Positions 1-5,177 of a DNA stretch of 8,592 bases are shown piece by piece. The notes below the pieces were generated by a model. It did not search any database. It was not told the origin of the DNA and saw nothing but the letters and a program-made list of their open reading frames with translations. The translations under genes and the position numbers were made by a program. The DNA comes from UBA9630 sp043725085 (GTDB lineage Bacteria > Patescibacteriota > Minisyncoccia > Moranbacterales > UBA2206): contig JAYSLY010000038.1 of the NCBI GenBank assembly GCA_043725085.1, positions 1 to 8,592 of the forward strand, in the 5' to 3' direction. Position 1 is the first letter of the stretch. Every line of letters starts with the position of its first letter.

Positions 1-65
1 GATAACTTTAATTGTTAGTTATCCCCAAGCTTAGATTTTAAATGATAAATCGACTAGGACCATCA

Positions 66-110
66 TTCGATTTTGGATGATGTACTGCGGACAATTGACG
101 AAAAATCGAA
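66..110. repeat. 9-bp inverted repeat flanking the -35 region of the first gene
   Basis: The arms TTCGATTTT (66-74) and AAAATCGAA (102-110) are exact reverse complements. The right arm lies in the spacer between the -35 and -10 boxes of the promoter at 95-123. A second small hairpin, CATCAT/ATGATG (61-66/77-82), overlaps the left arm. The position would suit a regulator-binding site, but no cognate regulator is visible in the window and AT-rich DNA throws up such repeats by chance. Confidence 0.35.
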
Positions 111-123
111 TATTTGCTAAAAT
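95..123 (+). promoter_or_regulatory. sigma70-type promoter of the glucosaminidase-like gene
   Basis: A -35 box TTGACG (95-100) and a -10 box TAAAAT (118-123) are separated by exactly 17 nt. The predicted transcription start is near 130, which gives a leader of about 20 nt before the ATG at 150. No clear Shine-Dalgarno sequence is seen in that leader. Confidence 0.7.
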
Positions 124-149
124 AGTTGGGTTACTTATAACAGTCAAAC

Positions 150-1001
150 ATGGCACTAGGGGAAAAGGGGACGTTAGCACTTATGGATGATGAATTACCG
201 AGTTTGCGGGGAAAACAGTCGTTTTTCTCGCGCTACTGTCAAAAGCGGAATAACCGCCAGGAGGGAAACCCGAAAGAAAAAACTACGGGTAAGACAGGAA
301 TCGGAAAATTGAATAGGATGTCAAAAATATTGCTCGTAGCCGCTGCGGGGCTGTTTTTTTCAGTCTATTCTAGTAAAAATAACCCTCTAATGACATCAGC
401 CGAGGCAGATCTTGAGGTAGTTGAAGTTCATGAACAGACTGTGTTAAAATTCGATCCGATGGAAAAGGTGCGGATAAGCGTGGAGCAAATAAAGCTAGCC
501 AAACAAAAAGAGCAAGAAGAACTGAGTGAGCAGAATAAGGCGCTAGAAAAAATAGTTGAGGAGAAAAAAGATGAAGGGAGCTTAGAAGGCAATCAGGAGG
601 AAAAATATCAAACTCTTGTCTCCGGCAGCCCTTTGGAAAAAATGCTACCGTTTATCGAGAAATGCGACAGCGAGACTGCTGCCTATCTCATCGCTATTGC
701 CAAAAAAGAAAGTGATTGGGGTCAATATTCACCTAAAAAAGACGGCAACGATTGTTTTAATTATTGGGGTTATCGCGGAGACTATAATCAAACAGACTCC
801 GGCTATAGCTGTTTTGATTCAGCAGAGCAGGCAATCAGTGTGGTCGGAGCGAGAATCCGTGAACTCTTGGACAAGAAAATTGATACGCCGGAAAAAATGG
901 TAGTTTGGAAGTGTGGTTCTAGTTGCGCCGGGCATGATTCCGAAGGCGTGCGGAAATGGATAACGGATGTGGCGTTGTATTATCAAAAAGCGAATTCTTA
1001 G
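150..1001 (+). CDS. membrane-anchored glucosaminidase/lysozyme-fold cell wall hydrolase
   Basis: This 283-residue protein probably cleaves the glycan strands of peptidoglycan outside the membrane. It has a charged N-terminal region of about 57 residues, one membrane segment (about 59-74), a charged linker likely to form a coiled coil (about 105-150, rich in K, E and Q), and a C-terminal lysozyme-like domain (about 160-283). The domain shows the AIAKKESDWG stretch, where E187 is the likely catalytic acid, followed by the CFNYWGYRG and GYSCFDSAEQAI blocks typical of glucosaminidase / FlgJ-like families. Five cysteines (172, 202, 221, 255, 259) lie in the outer domain. The ATG at 150 is chosen because it follows the promoter at 95-123; ATGs at 183 or 317 are possible, the latter leaving only a short tail before the membrane segment. 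The family is fairly sure; the exact bond cut is not. Confidence 0.8.
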   Translation: MALGEKGTLALMDDELPSLRGKQSFFSRYCQKRNNRQEGNPKEKTTGKTGIGKLNRMSKILLVAAAGLFFSVYSSKNNPLMTSAEADLEVVEVHEQTVLKFDPMEKVRISVEQIKLAKQKEQEELSEQNKALEKIVEEKKDEGSLEGNQEEKYQTLVSGSPLEKMLPFIEKCDSETAAYLIAIAKKESDWGQYSPKKDGNDCFNYWGYRGDYNQTDSGYSCFDSAEQAISVVGARIRELLDKKIDTPEKMVVWKCGSSCAGHDSEGVRKWITDVALYYQKANS

Positions 1002-1048
1002 CTGCTGAAAAGCGTCCGATTTATGGTCTGCACAGATTAAAAAAATAC

Positions 1049-1074
1049 AAAAAACCGGTCAAGTGCCGGTTTTT
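1049..1074. terminator. bidirectional intrinsic terminator between converging genes
   Basis: A 9-bp perfect stem, AAAAACCGG (1050-1058) with CCGGTTTTT (1066-1074), has a 7-nt loop. The A run on one side and T run on the other let it end transcription from both the + gene at 150-1001 and the - gene at 1107-1484. Confidence 0.8.
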
Positions 1075-1106
1075 AAAATTGAAAATAAAATCAAAATGAA
1101 GCAAGG

Positions 1107-1484
1107 TTAGAATGCTCGAATCTCCACGCCCAGTTTTTCTTTGAAAACCTGTTTCATCAACTTTATTTCCTCTTTCATGATGACAAATTCTTGCTTGAAA
1201 TCTTCTTGGGCTTTGACATAGCCGTCGATCAATGTTTGAACACTGCTAATGTCTGATTTTAATTCTGTTTCCAGTTCATCGAATCTTGCATCAACACTGT
1301 CGAATCTTGCATTAACACTGTCAAACCTTGCATCAACACTGTCAAATCTTGCATCAATTCTTTCTGAATGTTTCCGCAAAGAAAAATCAACCGCTTCGAG
1401 AATAATCTTGGTTTGCTCCTCGAAACGTTTGTCCAGGTATTTCTCGGTGATGTATTCAATTTTAGTCTGCGTATTCTCTTTCAT
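1107..1484 (-). CDS. small coiled-coil protein with four DARFD heptad repeats, function unknown
   Basis: This 125-residue protein is highly charged, has no signal peptide or membrane segment, and is probably almost entirely helical. Residues 44-71 are four tandem 7-residue units, DARFDSV, DARFDSV, NARFDSV and DARFDEL, in phase with a coiled-coil heptad (F and V/L about 3-4 residues apart). The flanking helices (about 10-40 and 75-118) are also coiled-coil-like. I do not recognise a characterised family; short coiled-coil proteins of this style occur in many bacteria, and oligomerisation or scaffolding is the only role the sequence suggests. It has its own near-consensus promoter (1491-1519) whose predicted start falls on the ATG, so the mRNA may be leaderless. 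It shares a terminator with the converging gene on the left. Confidence 0.75.
   Translation of the reverse strand: MKENTQTKIEYITEKYLDKRFEEQTKIILEAVDFSLRKHSERIDARFDSVDARFDSVNARFDSVDARFDELETELKSDISSVQTLIDGYVKAQEDFKQEFVIMKEEIKLMKQVFKEKLGVEIRAF
1272..1355 (-). repeat. four tandem 21-bp coding repeats
   Basis: Four 21-bp units in a row encode the DARFDSV-type heptads. The units differ by only a few bases (for example GCATCAACACTGTC against GCATTAACACTGTC on the + strand), so the array looks recently expanded and could vary in copy number without breaking the reading frame. Confidence 0.85.
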
Positions 1485-1490
1485 GACTCA

Positions 1491-1519
1491 ATTTTATATT
1501 AAGGCTGGTTTTATGTCAA
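1491..1519 (-). promoter_or_regulatory. near-consensus sigma70 promoter giving a leaderless start
   Basis: Read on the - strand, TTGACA (1519-1514) and TAAAAT (1496-1491) are separated by 17 nt. Counting 7 nt on from the -10 box puts the transcription start at about 1484, the A of the ATG of the coiled-coil gene. It overlaps the divergent promoter at 1506-1534. Confidence 0.7.
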
Positions 1520-1534
1520 ACTATCGTGTATAAT
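1506..1534 (+). promoter_or_regulatory. promoter of the EamA transporter gene with consensus -10
   Basis: A perfect TATAAT (1529-1534) lies 7 nt before the ATG at 1541, placing the predicted transcription start on the start codon. The -35 region at 17-nt spacing (TGGTTT, 1506-1511) is weak and overlaps the spacer and -35 box of the opposite promoter. Confidence 0.55.
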
Positions 1535-1540
1535 GAAGAC

Positions 1541-2473
1541 ATGAACTGGCTATTTTTAACGATAATCGCATATCTTCTTTTGGCGCTGGAAATTGTTCTG
1601 GATAAATTTTTGCTTTCCTCCAAGCGCGTTTCTCATCCCGCCATTTATGCTTTTTATTCAGGGACGCTTGGGCTATTTGCCATTGTTTTTGCTCCCTGGG
1701 GTTTTCATGCTATCAGTTATCACAAGGTAATTTTCAGTTTTATTTCCGGTATGATTTTTATCTATGGCATGCTGGCGCTATTTTTTGCCGTGAGAAAAGG
1801 AGAGGCTAGCCGGGTGCTCCCGGTAGTTGGCGCAGTTATTCCAATCACCGCTTTTTTTCTGGCGCTCATTTTTCTGCGAGAGCATTTGGGACTAAGAGGA
1901 ATCTTGGGAATTATCGTGCTCATTTTTGGCGGTCTTTTGATTTCTTTTGAGCTGGATAAAATGGAAAAACGCATGTTTTTCAAGGGTTTTCGCGCCTCGC
2001 TGCTGGCCGGTTTTTTTTTGGCGCTTTCAGCCACAATGATTAAATCTCTCTATGTGCATGATAATTTTCTGAATGTTTTCATTTGGACGCGCATGGGAGC
2101 ATTTTTGGGGGTAGTGAGTTTCTGCTTGCTTCCCACTTGGCGGCGTGCAATTGTCGGTTCACTTCTGAAATTCAAAAAACCAGAGAAAGAAGGAAAGCAA
2201 TCAGGCGCTTCATTTGTTTTCGCGAAAATCCTAGGCGGCAGTGGATCGTTTCTCAAAGAAAACGCCGTCTCACTGACAACATCGAGCGTGACGGTGATTA
2301 GCGCGCTTGTCTCAGTGGAATACGTTTTCATTTTTGTGCTCGGTATTCTTTTTTCCGCTTGGGTGCCGGAAGTAATGAAAGAAAAAAAAGATCTAAAAAC
2401 AATCCTGCAAAAAATTTCCGCTATCATAATTATTGCAATTGGGATTGTGTTGGTTTCACGAATAAAGAAATAA
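1541..2473 (+). CDS. EamA/DMT-superfamily membrane transporter
   Basis: This 310-residue polytopic membrane protein has about ten hydrophobic segments, as expected for the drug/metabolite transporter superfamily, whose members exchange small metabolites across the cytoplasmic membrane. The first half ends in a typical EamA block: GEAS (87-90), VLPVVGAVIPIT (92-103) and LREHL (112-116), with the conserved Pro101 and Glu114. The second half has a degenerate copy around residues 250-280 (VISALVSVEYVF, then hydrophobic to VPEVMKEKK). A hydrophilic loop at about 208-224 is lysine-rich. The frame is open back to a GTG at 1526, but the codons after that GTG are the -10 box TATAAT, so translation from there would need a different promoter; I chose the ATG at 1541. 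The substrate cannot be told from sequence. Confidence 0.85.
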   Translation: MNWLFLTIIAYLLLALEIVLDKFLLSSKRVSHPAIYAFYSGTLGLFAIVFAPWGFHAISYHKVIFSFISGMIFIYGMLALFFAVRKGEASRVLPVVGAVIPITAFFLALIFLREHLGLRGILGIIVLIFGGLLISFELDKMEKRMFFKGFRASLLAGFFLALSATMIKSLYVHDNFLNVFIWTRMGAFLGVVSFCLLPTWRRAIVGSLLKFKKPEKEGKQSGASFVFAKILGGSGSFLKENAVSLTTSSVTVISALVSVEYVFIFVLGILFSAWVPEVMKEKKDLKTILQKISAIIIIAIGIVLVSRIKK

Positions 2474-2480
2474 TCAATTC

Positions 2481-2544
2481 GTGTCATCCTCGAGACCGTG
2501 TGCTACTCAAGCCTTAGCGGTGGAGCGGGTCGAGAATGACAGGA
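2481..2544. repeat. intergenic GTCAT...ATGAC palindromic element (REP/MITE-like)
   Basis: The end arms TGTCATCCTCGA (2482-2493) and TCGAGAATGACA (2530-2541) are reverse complements at 11 of 12 positions, enclosing 36 bp with further partial pairing (ACCG near the left, CGGT near the right). The ends resemble widespread bacterial intergenic repeats that begin GTCATCCT and end GAATGACA. There is no coding potential. It fills the gap between the transporter and glycosidase genes, and its right end (AGGA, 2541-2544) is 9 nt before the next ATG. Confidence 0.7.
2541..2544 (+). promoter_or_regulatory. candidate Shine-Dalgarno AGGA at the end of a repeat
   Basis: AGGA is followed by a 9-nt A-rich spacer and the ATG at 2554. 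It is the final part of the palindromic element at 2481-2544, so the repeat may supply the ribosome binding site of the glycosidase gene. Confidence 0.4.
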
Positions 2545-2553
2545 TAAAATAAA

Positions 2554-3567
2554 ATGCAAAAAATAAAAAAAGTGCTCAAGGTCGTGTTCAAAAGTTTTCT
2601 CGTAATTTTTGCTCTCGCTTGCGTCATCCTGATTTATTTCAATATCCCCATCACAAAGGAAAATACTAATGCCAAATTAGGCGTGACTTTTTCCAAGCGC
2701 TATGCCGAAGATATCGGCCTGGATTGGCATGCGGCGTACATCGCAATGCTGGATGATCTAGGCGTGCGTAAAATCCGCATCCCGGTCTATTGGAATTTAG
2801 TGGAACCGGAGGATGGAAAATATGATTTTCGAGATCTCGATTGGCAGATGGCTGAAGCGCAGAAGAGAAATGCGGAAATAATTTTGGTGGTTGGACAAAA
2901 AGTGCCGCGTTGGCCGGAGTGTTTCATTCCGGAATATCTCAAGAATGATGACGCGAAAAGAAAAACCGAGCTGATCAATTTTGAAAAAAATGTTGTTGAG
3001 CGCTATAAAAATAATTCGGCGCTGAAATATTGGCAGGTCGAAAATGAGCCGTTTTTGAAGTTTGGCGAATGTCCGGCATTGGATGTGAATTTGCTAGATC
3101 AAGAAATTGCGACAGTGCGTGCGACTGACCCATCGCGAAAAGTGATCATCACTGATTCTGGGGAGCTAAGCCTTTGGTTTAATGCCGCTTCGCGCGCCGA
3201 TGTATTTGGCACAACGATGTATCGCACGATCTATAATGCTAAATATGGCTATTATACCTATCCGATTGGTCCGCGATTTTTTCAATTTAAGTATTTGATG
3301 AATAAAATTTTTGCCAAACAAGACAATGCGATTGTGATTGAGCTCCAAGCTGAACCATGGATTGCCGGCTGGACAACCGGACAGCCGCTGGAAAAACAAT
3401 TTGAGTCGATGAATGTTCCAAAACTGCAAGAGAATGTTTCTTTTGCCAGACAAGTCGGTTTCCCGGAGATCTATCTTTGGGGTGTGGAGTGGTGGTATTG
3501 GCTGAAAGTTCAAAATAATCATCCAGAGCTCTGGGATGCTGCCAAGACGATGTTTAATAATCAGTAG
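2554..3567 (+). CDS. membrane-anchored clan GH-A (TIM-barrel) glycoside hydrolase
   Basis: This 337-residue protein is predicted to hydrolyse a glycosidic bond on the outer face of the membrane. One N-terminal membrane segment (about 11-30) follows a lysine-rich start and leads directly into a TIM-barrel domain. Marks of clan GH-A are the early strand VRKIRIPVYWNLVEPEDGKYD (71-91), the strand-4 motif WQVENEP (160-166) with E165 as the expected acid/base, and the strand-7 motif IELQAEPW (262-269) with E263, or less likely E267, as nucleophile. The LWGVEWWYW stretch (308-316) resembles the aromatic strand-8 platform of GH5, GH39 and GH42 relatives. The specific GH family and substrate are not clear. 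There is no cleavage site, so it is probably a tethered enzyme. It lies between two palindromic repeats, upstream of an L,D-transpeptidase. Confidence 0.8.
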   Translation: MQKIKKVLKVVFKSFLVIFALACVILIYFNIPITKENTNAKLGVTFSKRYAEDIGLDWHAAYIAMLDDLGVRKIRIPVYWNLVEPEDGKYDFRDLDWQMAEAQKRNAEIILVVGQKVPRWPECFIPEYLKNDDAKRKTELINFEKNVVERYKNNSALKYWQVENEPFLKFGECPALDVNLLDQEIATVRATDPSRKVIITDSGELSLWFNAASRADVFGTTMYRTIYNAKYGYYTYPIGPRFFQFKYLMNKIFAKQDNAIVIELQAEPWIAGWTTGQPLEKQFESMNVPKLQENVSFARQVGFPEIYLWGVEWWYWLKVQNNHPELWDAAKTMFNNQ

Positions 3568-3573
3568 AAAATA

Positions 3574-3673
3574 CACCTCACCCTGCCCTCTCCTTGCCAA
3601 GGAGAGGGGATAGAATGCAGAAAAAAGTCCTTCTCCTTACTAAGGAGAAGGTGGCCGAAGGCCGGATGAGGTG
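3574..3673. repeat. composite palindromic repeat pair, ends outward
   Basis: This 100-bp element has outer ends CACCTCA (3574-3580) and TGAGGTG (3667-3673). Inside are two 23-bp perfect palindromes, each with 11-bp arms around one central C: CCCTCTCCTTG/CAAGGAGAGGG (3586-3608) and CCTTCTCCTTA/TAAGGAGAAGG (3629-3651), then a small hairpin GGCC-gaa-GGCC (3653-3663). The left module (3574-3608) and the right module (3629-3673, inverted) recur in opposite polarity at 7695-7841. It is non-coding and fills the gap between the glycosidase and the L,D-transpeptidase. Confidence 0.85.
3621..3651 (-). terminator. terminator-shaped hairpin on the minus strand within the repeat
   Basis: Read on the - strand, the 11-bp-arm palindrome 3651-3629 is followed by AC and six T (3626-3621). 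This has the shape of an intrinsic terminator, but no - strand gene leads into it, so it may only block antisense transcription or be incidental. Confidence 0.35.
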
Positions 3674-3685
3674 AATTCTGTATTT

Positions 3686-4834
3686 ATGCAAAAAAAATCC
3701 AATTTCTTCCAACTTTTTGCCAAAACTTTTCTGCTTTGCATTGCGCTGGTTTCTTTGGGTTTGGTTGGTTTTTATGGTTGGCAGTATTACCAAAAAGCTT
3801 ACGCGGAAAATGTTGCTTTGAAAAACGCAAAAAATATTGAAGTGAAAGAGGCAATTGAAATAAATTTTTCCGTACCGGTTTGGAGCGCGGACTATGTAAC
3901 AAAAATTAAAATCGTGCCGGAAGAAAAGGTTAAATTTGATTTTGACGCGGCAAAAAGAAAACTGACAATTGCGCCAGAAAAATTCTGGAAACCCGAAGCA
4001 AATTATTCAATTATTCTCCCTGAAGGTCGCACGGCAATGCTCACAAAAATTCCGGCCAAAAATCTGATTTTTTCGGTGGAGAGTTTGCCGCAAATAAAAA
4101 CAGTTTTTCCCGCTGATGGAGCAGCGGATATCATCATTGGAGCGGAAGATCCGATTGTGGTTGATTTTGACAAATCAACCAAGGATTACTATATTAACTT
4201 TGCTTTGGATCCCGATGGCGGAGTGGAATATCAAAACAATCCGGACAAAACTCAGTTCAAGCTGCTTCCCAAAAGCAAGATCCTTGATGGCACCAAATAT
4301 AGCTTGAAAATCTCCGCCAAAGTGGCGGGGGATAGTGATGAAAACTATAAATTACTCTATGATGGATCATTTGAAACTCTCAAAACCGCCCCGGTTGTTT
4401 GGGAAAAAGATTTTTCTTTGCGTTTGGAACAAGCGAAAAAATATACGAAGGCAAAGATCATGGCAGGCAAATATATTGACGTTAGCTTGGCAACGCAAAT
4501 AATGACCACTTTCGAAAATGGCATGCTTCTTGATGCCTACATGATTTCATCGGGCAAAAGAGGGATGGAAACTCCTGTCGGCACGCACAAAATCTACAAC
4601 AAGACATCTCGTGCCTATTCCAAGGAGTACGGACTTTATATGCCTTATTGGATGGCGTTTATGGCAGATGGATCGCGAGGAATTCATGAGTTGCCGGAAT
4701 GGCCGGGCGGGTACAAGGAAGGGGCTAATCATTTGGGCATTCCCGTTTCACACGGTTGTATCCGCTTGGGAGTCGGTCCGGCTAAAATAGTCTACGACTG
4801 GGCAGACATTGGCACGCCGGTGATTGTGTATTAG
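3686..4834 (+). CDS. membrane-anchored L,D-transpeptidase (YkuD domain) with Ig-like domains
   Basis: This 382-residue enzyme (counted from the ATG at 3686) probably forms 3-3 peptidoglycan cross-links or attaches molecules to the wall. A lysine-containing start and one membrane segment (about residues 12-34) anchor it. Residues about 45-130 and 135-233 look like two beta-rich Ig-like domains of the SbsA/Big_5 type, the second opening with VFPADGAADI. The C-terminal YkuD domain (about 255-382) has H334 in GIHELPEW and the catalytic motif SHGCIRL (355-361) with Cys358. The frame extends to a GTG at 3671, but that codon belongs to the end of the repeat, so the ATG is preferred. GAGGTGA (3668-3674), the repeat tail, matches the anti-Shine-Dalgarno sequence 11 nt upstream. 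A promoter for the next gene sits inside its 3' end. Confidence 0.9.
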   Translation: MQKKSNFFQLFAKTFLLCIALVSLGLVGFYGWQYYQKAYAENVALKNAKNIEVKEAIEINFSVPVWSADYVTKIKIVPEEKVKFDFDAAKRKLTIAPEKFWKPEANYSIILPEGRTAMLTKIPAKNLIFSVESLPQIKTVFPADGAADIIIGAEDPIVVDFDKSTKDYYINFALDPDGGVEYQNNPDKTQFKLLPKSKILDGTKYSLKISAKVAGDSDENYKLLYDGSFETLKTAPVVWEKDFSLRLEQAKKYTKAKIMAGKYIDVSLATQIMTTFENGMLLDAYMISSGKRGMETPVGTHKIYNKTSRAYSKEYGLYMPYWMAFMADGSRGIHELPEWPGGYKEGANHLGIPVSHGCIRLGVGPAKIVYDWADIGTPVIVY

Positions 4835-4837
4835 AAT
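4809..4837 (+). promoter_or_regulatory. sigma70-type promoter inside the end of the L,D-transpeptidase gene
   Basis: TTGGCA (4809-4814) and TAGAAT (4832-4837) are spaced by 17 nt. The -10 box overlaps the TAG stop codon (4832-4834) of the L,D-transpeptidase. The predicted start is near 4844, about 20 nt before the ATG at 4865. The TAGAATAGA core is shared with the promoter before the exonuclease gene. Confidence 0.6.
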
Positions 4838-4864
4838 AGAAGTGTAATTATTTAGCAAAATACT

Positions 4865-5149
4865 ATGGGAGAAATGTTTAGAGAAAATAGGGAGAGTATA
4901 AACAAAAAAGTAGATGACCCAGGTCTTCTTTTTGTGAATGATGTAAGGAATAAAATCGAGGGAGACGGGATTACGGATTGGGAAGAATATAAAAAATCGA
5001 TATCAGAACTATTGTATGATACCGTAGCAAAGGGAGATCTTAAGGAAATAGAGAAAATCGTATTGCAGGTAAAAAGATTTGACGAATTGATGTCGGAACA
5101 TGAAAAACGCAGTGGGAAATCATTAATACAAGCGAATGGAGAAGAATAG
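4865..5149 (+). CDS. small charged cytoplasmic protein, function unknown
   Basis: This 94-residue protein has no signal peptide or membrane segment and is predicted to be mostly helical and acidic, with many K and E. I do not recognise the family. The middle contains EGDGITDWEEYKKS (about residues 32-45), which resembles the loop of DxDxDG-type calcium-binding repeats followed by a helix, but the first ligand position is a lysine, so real calcium binding is doubtful. The C-terminal half (KEIEKIVLQVKRFDELMSEH) looks like an amphipathic helix. It has its own promoter (4809-4837). An ATG at 4874 (residue 4) is an alternative start. Codon use is somewhat richer in ATA, GTA and AGG than in the neighbours, possibly reflecting different origin or low expression. 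Confidence 0.65.
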   Translation: MGEMFRENRESINKKVDDPGLLFVNDVRNKIEGDGITDWEEYKKSISELLYDTVAKGDLKEIEKIVLQVKRFDELMSEHEKRSGKSLIQANGEE

Positions 5150-5177
5150 GCCAAAATAAATTTAATGCTAAAAATTT

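Noticed and set aside
1..23. Inverted repeat GATAAC/GTTATC at the left edge
   Set aside because: Six-bp AT-rich arms with an 11-nt loop and no T run; too weak to call a terminator or binding site, and the flanking sequence is outside the window.
259..265. Strong Shine-Dalgarno-like AGGAGGG inside the first gene
   Set aside because: No start codon lies at a usable distance downstream; the next in-frame ATG is at 317, over 50 nt away.
616..903. Overlapping + strand frame of 95 codons inside the wall hydrolase gene
   Set aside because: It lies wholly inside a well-supported gene in another frame and its protein shows no recognisable features.
2050..2487. 145-codon - strand frame opposite the transporter gene
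   Set aside because: The antisense of a hydrophobic membrane protein gene gives long polar frames by composition; there is no promoter or domain.
3166..3600. 144-codon - strand frame opposite the glycosidase gene
   Set aside because: The + strand frame carries clear catalytic motifs, and the antisense frame runs into the repeat without any known domain; it is a shadow of the coding sequence.
4930..5010. EF-hand or dockerin-like calcium-binding site in the 94-residue protein
   Set aside because: Only part of the loop is present, the first ligand position is lysine, and there is a single copy in a protein without a secretion signal.
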